A stretch of 12,994 nucleotides of DNA from DATGLW01 sp035293965 (GCA_035293965.1 DATGLW010000047.1:1-12994), one strand, 5' to 3'; shown: positions 4,170 to 12,250, counted from the stretch's first letter. Notes: generated by a model from the letters alone, not told the origin. Numbers and translations: made by a program.

Positions 4170-5822
4170 GTGACCCTGGGCGGCCAGGATCCGTACGGGC
4201 ACGGCACCTTGGCCGCGCCGCACCACCGTGCTCGTCTGGCGAGCCGGTTGACGAGGGCGGGGTGGCGTCGCCTGACGCTGGCGTTCGGCGGGCCGGAGCG
4301 GACGAGGGTGATCGTGTTGCTCGCCTCGGTGCTCGCCCTGGCGAGCGCTGACACCGCCACCGTCGGGGCGTCGGCCACGGCGCTTCGCCACGACCTCCAC
4401 ATCGACAACGCCGACATCGGCCTGCTCGTGGCGGTCAACTCCGTGGTCGGAGCGGTCGCATCCGTGCCCTTCGGGATGCTGGCCGACCGCGTCCGGCGCA
4501 CGTGGACGCTCGCTGTCGCTGTCGGCCTGTGGGGAGTGGCCATGCTCCTCAGTGCAACCGCTGGCTCCTTCGGGGGCCTCCTCCTGTGGCGGCTCTCGCT
4601 CGGCGTCGTGACGGCCGCCGCGGGGCCTGCGGTGGCCTCGCTGGTCGGCGACTACTTCGGCGGGGCCGAACGGGGGCGGATCTACAGCTCCATCCTCACT
4701 GGAGAGCTCCTCGGCGCGGGCGTCGGCTTCGCCGTGACCGGCGACGTGGCCGCACTGTCGTGGCGTGCCGCCTTCGTGATCCTGGGCCTGGTCGCCCTGC
4801 CACTGGCCTGGGCGTTGTTCCGCCTCCCCGAGCCGGCACGGGGAGGCCCCGGAGTGCTGGTGCCCCCGACGCCCACCGATCGCGGGAGGTCCTCGCCGGA
4901 GGGTCGGGCGTCCCCGCTCGACCCACCCCTCGACGAGGTCGTCGTGGCCGGCGTCGCCCAGGAGGAGCCGCGGTCGGGGGCCACCGATGCTCAGGGCCTG
5001 GCCAGGGCTCGGGGCATCGCGCCCGACCTGGCCCTCGCCCGCCGGGTCGCGGGCCGACGGCTCGGCCTCGTGTCTGCGGTCCGTTACGTGCTGGCCGTGA
5101 GGACCAACGTGCTGCTGATCATCTCGAGCGCATGCGGGTACTACTTCCTGGCCGGGGTGGAGACCTTCGGGGTCGAGTTCGTGCGGGGCCACTACCACGT
5201 GAACGCCGCGCTCGCGAACCTGCTCATGCTGGCCATCGGGGCCGGCGCCGTGCTGGGTGTGGTCTCGGCCGGCCCGCTGGGCGACGCGTGGCTGCGTCGG
5301 GGCCGCCTCCAGGCCCGAGTGCTGGTCGCCGCCTTGGCGGCGTCGGCCACGGTGGTGCTGTTCGTGCCCGCTCTCCTCACCGCGAGCATGCTCACGGCCC
5401 TTCCCTACGTGATCCTCGCCGCTGCCATGCTGTCGGCGCAGAACCCCCCGATCGACGCGGCGCGCCTCGACATCATGCCCGCCATGCTGTGGGGTCGGGC
5501 CGAGGGGATACGCACCTTCCTTCGGACCATGGCCCAGGCCCTCGCACCGCTGCTCTTCGGAGCGCTCTCGGATCTCGCGGGGCTCCAGACGACGTTCCTC
5601 GTCATGCTCGCGCCCCTCGCCGCGAGCGCGTATTTCCTGTTCCGCGCGGTCACGACGTACCCGGTGGACGTCGCGACTGCCGCCGCTGCCTCGGACCATG
5701 CAGACGACAGGGCTCCAGTCGCCCCCGACTCCTCGCGCGGTGCGGCACCCGCCGCTTCGCCGGGCACCATGCCTGCCTCGCAGGATCCTGCCGGACCGCC
5801 CGCGCACCCGACCGCAGGCTGA
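4170..5822 (+). CDS. Major facilitator superfamily permease
   Basis: The product is 550 aa from a GTG at 4170. The start is uncertain: there is no ATG, and the open frame continues upstream through the pseudogene. About twelve hydrophobic segments fall into two halves. The first half runs from VIVLLASVLALASADTATVG (47-66) to about residue 219 and contains the MFS loop motif GMLADRVRR (102-110). A hydrophilic central loop of about 87 residues (219-305) is longer than usual. The second half runs to about 493. Residues 500-550 are a Pro/Ala-rich tail. It is predicted to be a secondary transporter in the cytoplasmic membrane; the substrate cannot be told. The resistance-linked DHA2 motifs seen in the other MFS gene here are absent. 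It is tail-to-tail with the ClC gene, 8 bp apart. Confidence 0.85.
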   Translation: MTLGGQDPYGHGTLAAPHHRARLASRLTRAGWRRLTLAFGGPERTRVIVLLASVLALASADTATVGASATALRHDLHIDNADIGLLVAVNSVVGAVASVPFGMLADRVRRTWTLAVAVGLWGVAMLLSATAGSFGGLLLWRLSLGVVTAAAGPAVASLVGDYFGGAERGRIYSSILTGELLGAGVGFAVTGDVAALSWRAAFVILGLVALPLAWALFRLPEPARGGPGVLVPPTPTDRGRSSPEGRASPLDPPLDEVVVAGVAQEEPRSGATDAQGLARARGIAPDLALARRVAGRRLGLVSAVRYVLAVRTNVLLIISSACGYYFLAGVETFGVEFVRGHYHVNAALANLLMLAIGAGAVLGVVSAGPLGDAWLRRGRLQARVLVAALAASATVVLFVPALLTASMLTALPYVILAAAMLSAQNPPIDAARLDIMPAMLWGRAEGIRTFLRTMAQALAPLLFGALSDLAGLQTTFLVMLAPLAASAYFLFRAVTTYPVDVATAAAASDHADDRAPVAPDSSRGAAPAASPGTMPASQDPAGPPAHPTAG

Positions 5823-5830
5823 ACGCCAGG

Positions 5831-7837
5831 TCAGCCCCCTCTCCCCGCGGGGGTGAAGCTGGCCGCTCGGTCGGGTTCATCGGGGACGAGGAGCACGAGG
5901 CGCTCGCCGGCGCGGAGCTCGATGTCAGGTCGCGGGGCGGAGATCTCGTGGTGGTCCGTGGCGGCGACGACCATGCACCCCGGCGGCAAGGGGAGGTCGC
6001 CGATGCGCTGGCCGAGGGCCGGGGCGTCGGGACGGACCACGACCTCGGCGATCCGGTAGCCCTCGAGGGGATCGCTCGGCACGTGGAGGTGCGAGGCGGC
6101 GTCGGCGACGGCGAACTGGGCGGCCAACGAGCCGCGCTCGGCGTCCCGGGTGGTGGAGGTGACGCGCTCAGCGAGGGCCCGGAGCACGTTCGGCCGGGTG
6201 ACCCACCCGACCAGGCTCTGCCCGTCGCGCGAGATCACCGGCAGGCCGGCCAGGCCGTAGAGGACGAGCTGGCGCAGGGCCTGGGCCAGGCTCTCGTCCG
6301 CGAACAGCACCTGGGGCCGCCGCGCGACGACGACGGGCCCGACCGTCCGCGCGAGGTCCGCGCCGACCTGGGCGTCGGTCGCGCCCGTCGAGCGAGCGAG
6401 GGAGAGGCGGGTGTCGCCGCCTGGCGAGACCGGCTGCATCACGTCGGCCACCGTCAGGACCTGGAGGACATTGGTCGGTGTGGGTCGCTCGATGTCGATC
6501 CCGCGGCGGAGCAGCTTCGTCGTGTAGATGCTGCCGTAGCTGAGGCGCTTGGAGACGGCCGTAGCGATGCCGACGGTCAGCATGACAGGCAGGATCAGCG
6601 TGAAGTTCCCTGTCATCTCGACCACGCTGGCGATGGCGGTCAGCGGAGCCTGGGCGGCGGCGCCGAACACGCCTCCCATGGCCACGATGGCGTAGACGGC
6701 CGGTGAGTTGACGGCGGCGCCGAGGAGGCGGTGGGCCGCGACGCCGAAGACCATGCCCCCCATGGCCCCCACGAACAGGGACGGGGCGAACACGCCGCCC
6801 GACCCACCGATCGACAAGGTGAGGCTCGCGGCGACGATCTTCCCCACGAGCAGGACTGCCACGAGCCATATGGCGGTGCGTCCCGACACGACCTGGTTCA
6901 TGACGGGGTAGCCGACACCGTAGAGCTGGGGCAGAGCCAGGAGGAGGGCGCCGAGCGCCAGGCCGCCGACCGCCGGGCGCGCCCATTCGGGCCGACCGCC
7001 CCACAGCGCGTCGACGGCGTCTTCGAGGCGGTACAGCACCGTCTTGAACCCCCAGCCCACGACGCCCGCCGCCAAACCGAGGAGCGCGACGAGCGCATAG
7101 GTGTCCACGCGGTGGACGAACAGGTCGTGGGGCATGGCGCTGAAGAACGGAACCGATCCGAAGAAGGCCCGGCTCACGAGGTCCGCTGCCACGGCAGAGA
7201 GGATGGTGGCGAACAGGGCGTCGAGGGAGAATTCGCGAAGGATGATCTCGAAGCCGAAGAACATGCCGGTGAGCGGCGCGTTGAAGGTGGCGGCGATGCC
7301 TCCGGCGGCGCCACAGGCGACGATCACCCGCAGCTTCGTCTCCGACATCCGCACGAACTGGCCCATGCTCGATGCCAGGGCCGATCCGATCTGGACGATC
7401 GGGCCTTCACGCCCCACCGAACCGCCGGTGCCGATGCACAGGGCCGAGCCGAGCGCCTTGACCACGGTGACCGGCGGACGGATCCGGCCCCCGTTCTCTG
7501 CCACGGCCAGCATGACCTCGGGCACGCCGTGCCCGCGGGCCTCGCGCGCGAACCGCTGGATGAGCGGCCCGTAGAGGAGCCCGCCGAGCACGGGCACGAG
7601 CAGGACGAACCAGATGCCGAGCCACGGCAGGTGCAGGCTGGCGACCCTGCCCTGCTGACCGAACTCCTGGTGACCCGTGGCCAGCCACGTGAAGCTGTAG
7701 ATCAACCACCGGAACCCGACGGCGCCGAACCCCCCTGCCACGCCGACGGCGAGCGCCATGGCCACCATCCCGAGGCGCGACGACCGCAGCCACGCCGCTG
7801 CCGCCTGGGCCATCCGACGCTCCCGGGTGCCGATCAT
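5831..7837 (-). CDS. ClC-family chloride channel/transporter with C-terminal CBS and TrkA-C-like domains
   Basis: The product is 668 aa from the ATG at 7837, chosen because it overlaps the marR stop (ATGA); a GTG at 7843 is possible. The ClC core spans about residues 20-445. Selectivity motifs are GHGVP (102-106, in place of GSGIP), GREGP with the external gating glutamate Glu144, GGVFAP (347-352) and the pore tyrosine Tyr438 in SIYTT. By my alignment the internal proton glutamate of E. coli ClC (Glu203) is Ile198 here, next to Glu197, as in channel-type members. CBS-type sequence follows at about 462-560, then a TrkA-C/RCK-C-like region at about 594-655 (RIAEVVV...GCMVVAATDHHE...LRAGERLVLL). 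It moves chloride or a similar anion across the cytoplasmic membrane, and the C-terminal domains suggest ligand gating. It is in an operon with marR. Confidence 0.93.
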   Translation of the reverse strand: MIGTRERRMAQAAAAWLRSSRLGMVAMALAVGVAGGFGAVGFRWLIYSFTWLATGHQEFGQQGRVASLHLPWLGIWFVLLVPVLGGLLYGPLIQRFAREARGHGVPEVMLAVAENGGRIRPPVTVVKALGSALCIGTGGSVGREGPIVQIGSALASSMGQFVRMSETKLRVIVACGAAGGIAATFNAPLTGMFFGFEIILREFSLDALFATILSAVAADLVSRAFFGSVPFFSAMPHDLFVHRVDTYALVALLGLAAGVVGWGFKTVLYRLEDAVDALWGGRPEWARPAVGGLALGALLLALPQLYGVGYPVMNQVVSGRTAIWLVAVLLVGKIVAASLTLSIGGSGGVFAPSLFVGAMGGMVFGVAAHRLLGAAVNSPAVYAIVAMGGVFGAAAQAPLTAIASVVEMTGNFTLILPVMLTVGIATAVSKRLSYGSIYTTKLLRRGIDIERPTPTNVLQVLTVADVMQPVSPGGDTRLSLARSTGATDAQVGADLARTVGPVVVARRPQVLFADESLAQALRQLVLYGLAGLPVISRDGQSLVGWVTRPNVLRALAERVTSTTRDAERGSLAAQFAVADAASHLHVPSDPLEGYRIAEVVVRPDAPALGQRIGDLPLPPGCMVVAATDHHEISAPRPDIELRAGERLVLLVPDEPDRAASFTPAGRGG

Positions 7838-8334
7838 TCCCACCCTGCCGACCAGCTCTGGTCAGGCACCTCCCCGGCCGCCTCGGCGAAGGCGCGGAGG
7901 GCGTCGACGAGGAGCGCCCTGCGATCGGGGGCCATTGCCGCCACGATGCGAGCGATCTCCTGGCGGCGGCGCGCGGTGACCTCGTCCACGAGGGCGCGCC
8001 CGGTGGGAGTGACGCCTACCCGGACGCTGCGCCGATCGGTGGTCGTGCGGTGGCGCCGGGCAAGGTGCTTTCGCACCAGGCGGTCGGTCATGCGGGTGGC
8101 CGTCGAGGGGGTGACCCCGAGCGCCTGGGCGAGGTCTGCCACCCGCTGGGGCCCTTGGGCGCACAGCAGGACGAGCATTCGGTACTGGGCCAGGGTGATC
8201 TCCTCTTCGAACCCCGCCACGGAACGGGCGGCGACACCGACCAGGGCCCGGCTCGCCCGCACCACCGCGTCCACCACCTCGCGGGGATCCGCGCCGTCGA
8301 CCGTGCTTCCCGGACCCTGGACGCCACGAGGCAT
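7834..8334 (-). CDS. MarR-family transcriptional regulator
   Basis: The product is 166 aa. The winged helix spans about residues 45-112: LAQYRMLVLLCAQGPQRVAD, the recognition helix TPSTATRMTDRLVRKHLARR, and the MarR wing TTTDRRSVRVGVTPTGR with the family's conserved DRR. Flanking helices (16-43 and 113-155) form the dimer interface. I chose the ATG at 8334; the frame is open further upstream but without MarR similarity. The stop overlaps the ClC start (ATGA), so marR is the first gene of an operon. An inverted repeat lies 8 bases upstream of the start. The divergent neighbour is a DHA2-type exporter, a common MarR target. The family call is firm; the ligand is unknown. Confidence 0.92.
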   Translation of the reverse strand: MPRGVQGPGSTVDGADPREVVDAVVRASRALVGVAARSVAGFEEEITLAQYRMLVLLCAQGPQRVADLAQALGVTPSTATRMTDRLVRKHLARRHRTTTDRRSVRVGVTPTGRALVDEVTARRRQEIARIVAAMAPDRRALLVDALRAFAEAAGEVPDQSWSAGWE

Positions 8335-8342
8335 AGAGACAT

Positions 8343-8354
8343 CATTGCACAATG
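8343..8354. promoter_or_regulatory. Inverted repeat CATTG-CA-CAATG upstream of marR, candidate MarR operator
   Basis: Five-base arms around a two-base centre give CATTGCACAATG, ending 8 bases from the marR ATG. MarR-family operators are typically short TTG/CAA-containing palindromes near the regulator's own promoter, so autoregulation is likely. Control of the exporter from the same site is possible but it lies about 300 bases away. Confidence 0.5.
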
Positions 8355-8404
8355 CTCTCGTTGCCGTAGGTCCCTGCGGATGCGGGGTCGCTCGTCGTGA
8401 CCCG

Positions 8405-8554
8405 GTGCGGGCGGCCGCTGCAGTTCCGGGCGCTCGCACCGGTGCCGAGCCGTTCTGGATCGAGCTCGATGCCGAGGTCGAGATCGTGCCGGTAATGAAC
8501 CTCGAGGACCTCATGAAGGGCCTCTCGCTGTTCGGGGCGTCGAGCTCGGGCTAG
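8405..8554 (+). CDS. Possible small protein or gene remnant, about 49 aa, unrecognised
   Basis: A frame ending at the TAG at 8552-8554 has strikingly coding-like composition in its last 36 codons. Nearly all third positions are G or C, and the translation EPFWIELDAEVEIVPVMNLE then DLMKGLSLFG is acidic, with hydrophobic residues spaced like a strand plus helix. The start is unclear: GTG at 8405, or ATG at 8495 for a 19-aa form, with no good ribosome binding site for either. Codons before about 8447 look less coding-like. It could be a small protein, the 3' end of a lost gene, or chance. I do not recognise it. Confidence 0.25.
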   Translation: MRAAAAVPGARTGAEPFWIELDAEVEIVPVMNLEDLMKGLSLFGASSSG

Positions 8555-8595
8555 CGCACGGGCTGGCGCAGGGCTAGCCGCCGGCGCAGGGCCTG
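8548..8595 (+). repeat. Imperfect tandem GGGCTAGCGCA-type repeats
   Basis: Units GGGCTAGCGCAC (8548), GGGCTGGCGCA (8560), GGGCTAGCCGCCGGCGCA (8571) and GGGCCTGGCG (8589) follow one another. The first and third units also give CTAGC and GCTAG in inverted orientation, so RNA from here could fold. They lie about 55-100 bases before the exporter start. They may be a regulatory leader element or a simple tandem expansion. Confidence 0.4.
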
Positions 8596-8651
8596 GCGAA
8601 ACGGGGGCAGCGGCGCAGGTGGCTCCTTGGCCTCACCGCTAAGGTCGCGCC

Positions 8652-10145
8652 ATGGCCGGCAGGCTCCTTGCGCAGGCCCGAGCACGCATGCGCCCCGAGC
8701 TCGTCGTGGGCGTGGTGTTCGTGGGCGGCATGTTCATGACGGTCATGGACATCACGGTCGTCAACACGGCCATCCCGACCATCGGCAGGCAGTTCCACGT
8801 GCCGAACTCCTCGGTGGCATGGACGGCAACGGCCTACATGCTGAGCCTCGCGATGTGGATCCCGGTGTCGGGCTGGATCGGCGACCGCTTCGGGGCCAAG
8901 CGGGTGATCCTGTTCGCCATCGCCATGTTCACCTTCGGGTCGGGTTGCTGCGCCGCCGCCGGGTCCATGGCCTGGCTCGTCCTCGCCCGGGTGCTCCAGG
9001 GGGTGGGCGGCGGCATGCTCCAGCCGGTGGGCATGGCGCTCCTGTTCCGTACGTTCCCCCCCGAGCGCCGGGCGCGGGCTTCGCAGATCCTGATCGTCCC
9101 GACCGCCGTGGCCCCCGCGCTCGGGCCGATCGTCGGCGGCCTGCTCGTCGAGCACGCCTCGTGGCGGTGGGTCTTCTTGATCAACCTTCCCGTCGGCCTC
9201 CTCGCCTTCACCTTCGGCGCCCTCTTCCTGGCCCATCAACCACAGGCCTCGCCAGGCCGCTTCGACGTGCCGGGCTTCCTCCTCGGCGGGCCAGGCCTGG
9301 CCCTGCTCCTCTACGGGATCAGCCAGGGCCCGATCGACGGGTGGGGGTCCGCCCGCGTCGCCGTGGCCACCGCCAGCGGCGTGGTGCTGCTGGGGGTGCT
9401 CGTCCTCGTCGAGCTGCGAGCGGCCCAGCCCATGCTGGACCTGCGCCTGCTGCGCAACCGCCTGTACCTCGACTGCACCCTGGTGGGCGTGGTCGGTTTC
9501 GGGGCTTTTCTCGGGACCCTGTTCATCGTGCCGCTCTACCTCCAAGAGGCCCGGCACCTCTCCGCGTTGACCTCCGGGGTGACGACCTTCCCCGAAGCGC
9601 TCGGGGTCGCGCTCTCGACCCAGGTCGCCGGGCGCCTCTACCCGCGGCTCGGCCCCCGCCGCCTGCAGGTGGGAGGGCTCGTCTGGCTGGCGGCGATCCT
9701 CGCGGCCGCCTCGACGTCCTTCGGTGGAGGGACGAGCCTGTGGATCGTGCGGGTGTTCATGTTCGGCATGGGCACCGGCATGGCATACCTGTTCATCTCC
9801 CAGCAGGCGGCCCGCTTCGCCACCATCTCGCCAGCTGACACCGGCCGGGCCACGGCGCTGGCTGCCGCCGTCCAGCAGGCCTCGTCGGCCGTGGGCATCG
9901 CCGTCCTCACGACCGTGCTCGCCTCCCGGACCGGCCGGGCCCGGCTTCCCGACCCTGCCGACTTCCACCCGGTGTTCCTTGCTGCGGCCGGGATGGCCCT
10001 CGCCGGCGCACTGGTCGCCCTGCGCATCCGCGACCGCGACGCAGCGGCGACGATGGCTCCCCGGCGCCGCGCTCTCCGAGGTGCCGAGCCGGCGGGAGCG
10101 GCCGGGGTGACCGTACCGGCGCCGGTGACCCAGGGCCCCCGGTAG
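8652..10145 (+). CDS. DHA2-type (14-TM) MFS drug exporter, EmrB/QacA-like
   Basis: The product is 497 aa, the usual length for DHA2 transporters. Motifs in order are MTVMDITVVNTAIPTI in TM1 (motif D1 of this group), WTATAYMLSLAMWIPVSGWI, GWIGDRFGAKR (motif A), LVLARVLQGVGGGMLQPVGM (motif B) and APALGPIVGGLL followed by WRWVFLINLPVG (motif C, the antiporter signature). The C-terminal half has GRATALAAAVQQASSAVGIA. It is predicted to be a proton-driven exporter of hydrophobic or cationic compounds in the cytoplasmic membrane; substrates cannot be read from sequence. The ATG at 8652 is supported by AAGG seven bases upstream. No EmrA-type partner is adjacent. The divergent MarR gene is a likely regulator. 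Confidence 0.93.
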   Translation: MAGRLLAQARARMRPELVVGVVFVGGMFMTVMDITVVNTAIPTIGRQFHVPNSSVAWTATAYMLSLAMWIPVSGWIGDRFGAKRVILFAIAMFTFGSGCCAAAGSMAWLVLARVLQGVGGGMLQPVGMALLFRTFPPERRARASQILIVPTAVAPALGPIVGGLLVEHASWRWVFLINLPVGLLAFTFGALFLAHQPQASPGRFDVPGFLLGGPGLALLLYGISQGPIDGWGSARVAVATASGVVLLGVLVLVELRAAQPMLDLRLLRNRLYLDCTLVGVVGFGAFLGTLFIVPLYLQEARHLSALTSGVTTFPEALGVALSTQVAGRLYPRLGPRRLQVGGLVWLAAILAAASTSFGGGTSLWIVRVFMFGMGTGMAYLFISQQAARFATISPADTGRATALAAAVQQASSAVGIAVLTTVLASRTGRARLPDPADFHPVFLAAAGMALAGALVALRIRDRDAAATMAPRRRALRGAEPAGAAGVTVPAPVTQGPR

Positions 10146-10288
10146 CGGCGCATCGGCCGCCCTGGTCGCCCGGTTCGAGGCGTGGGGAGCGAGGCGACTC
10201 TGGCCGGGGCCGCGGAAGCGGCTGGGCGCCCGTTGGCCGTGCGCGTCGAGTGCCGGTGGCGCAATGTGGCGCCCCGAGGGCGATCGGG

Positions 10289-11047
10289 TCAGAGCCGGCT
10301 CGCCACCTCGAGGGCCAGGTCGAAGGTGAGCGCTCTCGAGGGCGAGGTCGTCCAGTCGCGATGCTCCCACTCGGGACCGCCGATGTCGTCACCCCCGTAC
10401 AGGAGCTGCGCGAACCGGATGCCCCGGAACCGCGCGACGGCGAAGAACGCAGCCGCCTCCATGTCGACGACCAGACACCCTTCCTCGCGTCGCCGGGCGA
10501 TCCGGCTGCGGGTCTCGCGGAACAGCCCGTCGGTCGTCCACACCTTGCCTCTCCGGTGCACGACACCTCGCTCGGTCAGCACCGCTTCGGCCGTCCGCAC
10601 GCCCACGGCGTCCGCCGCCACCTCTCGCGACGCCGGCAGGTAGTGGTACGAGGTGCCCTCGTCGCGGACGGCGGCGTCGGGCACGACGATCTCACCGGCG
10701 CCGACGTCGGTCAGCGAGGCGCAGCCCCCGCAGGCCACCACCTTCCTCGCGCCCATGGCGATGGCGCACTCGAGGAAGAAGGCGGCCAGCGGCGCGCCCA
10801 TGCCCGGGTGCAGGACGGCGATGTCCTCGCCGCCTCGCCGGAGGCACCAGACCGGGTGCGTGCCGTGCACAGCCTCGAGCTGGCCGATCTGCCGGGCGTC
10901 GGCCGGCAACGTGGCGAGGATCTCGGCGTAGAAGCACAGCACGGCGCGCTCGGGGAGGGTGCCCGTGCTCCCGAACAGCCCGTGCCCGGGCTCGAGCACC
11001 GCCGTGCGCTCGCTGTCGAACTCGAGGAGCGGGATCCCTTCGTGCAC
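10289..11047 (-). CDS. Nucleoside phosphorylase (PNP/UDP family 1)
   Basis: The product is 252 aa, typical for hexameric uridine/purine nucleoside phosphorylases. Signatures are the phosphate-loop region HPGMGAPLAAFFLECAIAMG (80-99), the GGCASL turn (107-112) with VGAGEIVVPDAAVRDEG, and VVDMEAAAFFAVA (193-205) carrying the Met-Glu that contacts the ribose. A late acidic loop GGDDIGG (218-224) stands where purine-type enzymes have SD. Such enzymes cleave nucleosides with phosphate to base plus ribose-1-phosphate. Base preference (uridine, inosine, adenosine) is not clear. It starts at a GTG. The gene is 15 bp downstream of citrate synthase on the same strand, so they are probably co-transcribed, an unusual pairing. 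Confidence 0.88.
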   Translation of the reverse strand: MHEGIPLLEFDSERTAVLEPGHGLFGSTGTLPERAVLCFYAEILATLPADARQIGQLEAVHGTHPVWCLRRGGEDIAVLHPGMGAPLAAFFLECAIAMGARKVVACGGCASLTDVGAGEIVVPDAAVRDEGTSYHYLPASREVAADAVGVRTAEAVLTERGVVHRRGKVWTTDGLFRETRSRIARRREEGCLVVDMEAAAFFAVARFRGIRFAQLLYGGDDIGGPEWEHRDWTTSPSRALTFDLALEVASRL

Positions 11048-11062
11048 GTCCGCAGTCTTGCA

Positions 11063-12190
11063 TCAGGCGGCCGGCACCGGCTCCGGTGGCGGCGCGCCGA
11101 CGTACCGTGCCGCGGGACGGATGAGCCGGTTGTCGGCTGCCTGCTCCATCACGTGCGCGCCCCAGCCCACCGTCCGGGCAGCGGCGAACGTCGGCGTGAA
11201 CATCGAGCGAGGGATCCCGCAGGCGTCCATGACGACCCCGGCATAGAACTCCACGTTCGTGTAGAGGTCACGCCCTGGCTTGACCTCGGCAAGCACGCGG
11301 ACCACCGTGTCCTCGACCGAGGTGGCGAGGTCCGCCAGGGGCCCGCCCAGCCGCCGGGCGACGTCGCGCAGGAAGACCGAGCGCGGGTCGTCGGTCTTGT
11401 AGACGCGGTGCCCGAACCCCGGGACGCGCTCGCCCCTCTCGACTGCGTCGCGGACCCAGTCCTCGGCCCGGTTTCGCGACCCGATCTCGTCCAGCGCGTC
11501 GAGCGCCCTGCTCGGCGCGCCGCCGTGGAGCGGTCCCGACAGCGCTCCGATGGCCCCGCAGATGGCAGCCGCCAGGTCGGCGCCGGTGGAGACGATCACG
11601 CGGGCGGTGAAGGTCGAGGAGTTGAACCCGTGGTCGATGGTGAGGATCAGGTACTGCTCGAGCGCCCGGACCCGGGCTGCGTCCGCCTCGGCACCGGTCA
11701 GCATGAACAGGTAGTTGGCAGCGTGCGCGAGGTCGCGTCGTGGGGCGATCGGGTCGAGCCCGCAGCGCAGCCGGTGGGTGGCGGCGAGGATGGTCGGCGT
11801 GACCGCCCCGACGAGCACCGCCTGGGCACGGAGCTCCGACGGGCTGCAGTCGTAGGCCGGGCGCCAGCCGAGCTCGGCACCGAGCAGCGACACGGCCGTG
11901 CGGAGCACGTCGAGCGGGCTCCCGAGCCCTGCGACGTCGGGGAGGAGCCGGCCGAGCCCGTCGGGGAGGGTGCGCAGCAGCCGGACCTCCCCGGCGAAGC
12001 CGGCGGCCTCGCTCGCGTCGGGGAGACGGCCCTCGATGACGAGGTGCCAGACGTCCTCGAAGGATCGCCTGCAAGCCAGCTCGACCGCGGAGTACTGGCG
12101 GTAGTGGAAGAAGCCTTCCTGCCCGCGGACGTCGCCGACGTGCGTGTCGGCGACGATCACGCCTTCGAGCCCCTTTGGCGCTTCGATCAC
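11063..12190 (-). CDS. Citrate synthase / 2-methylcitrate synthase family enzyme
   Basis: The product is 375 aa, typical of the short type of citrate synthase. Active-site segments are TIDHGFNSSTF (His187), GPLHGGAP (His222), PGFGHRVYKTDDPR (His261, Arg270), TNVEFYAGVV and NRLIRPAARYVG (Arg359). Where E. coli GltA has the catalytic base Asp in NVDFYSG, this protein has Glu314. The family condenses acetyl-CoA with oxaloacetate, or propionyl-CoA in methylcitrate synthases; sequence alone does not decide which. The start is a GTG with a strong ribosome binding site, AAGGAGG, six bases upstream. It is the first gene of the operon with the nucleoside phosphorylase and is divergent from a second citrate synthase with an HTH domain. 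Confidence 0.93.
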   Translation of the reverse strand: MIEAPKGLEGVIVADTHVGDVRGQEGFFHYRQYSAVELACRRSFEDVWHLVIEGRLPDASEAAGFAGEVRLLRTLPDGLGRLLPDVAGLGSPLDVLRTAVSLLGAELGWRPAYDCSPSELRAQAVLVGAVTPTILAATHRLRCGLDPIAPRRDLAHAANYLFMLTGAEADAARVRALEQYLILTIDHGFNSSTFTARVIVSTGADLAAAICGAIGALSGPLHGGAPSRALDALDEIGSRNRAEDWVRDAVERGERVPGFGHRVYKTDDPRSVFLRDVARRLGGPLADLATSVEDTVVRVLAEVKPGRDLYTNVEFYAGVVMDACGIPRSMFTPTFAAARTVGWGAHVMEQAADNRLIRPAARYVGAPPPEPVPAA

Positions 12191-12250
12191 GACCGGCCTC
12201 CTTCGTGCGCTGCCCTGCCGTTACCCATTCTGCCCGTGCGTGCCGAGGCT

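Larger units (their letters stand above)
8335..8651. other. 317-bp divergent region between marR and the DHA2 exporter
   Basis: It contains a MarR-type inverted repeat beside marR (8343-8354), a short coding-like frame (8405-8554) and a cluster of GGGCTAGCGCA-type repeats (about 8548-8595). The sequence AAGG at 8641-8644 is a suitable ribosome binding site for the exporter ATG at 8652. I saw no strong -35/-10 pair for the exporter. Confidence 0.5.

Noticed and set aside
5843..5852. CCCCGCGGGG palindrome between the convergent MFS and ClC genes as a terminator
   Set aside because: It lies inside the ClC coding end, has no T tract on either strand, and such runs are expected by chance at this GC content.
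4502..6706. Plus-strand open frame of 734 codons across the MFS and ClC genes
   Set aside because: It overlaps the MFS gene in another frame and runs antisense to ClC, with low-complexity composition expected from very GC-rich shadow frames.
7838..8514. Longer MarR protein beginning at 8514
   Set aside because: The extra 60 residues have no MarR similarity, would cover the inverted repeat, and the ATG at 8334 gives the normal family length.
8574..10370. Minus-strand open frame of 598 codons opposite the DHA2 exporter
   Set aside because: It is antisense to a clear 14-TM transporter and encodes Gly/Arg/His/Glu-rich sequence typical of shadows.
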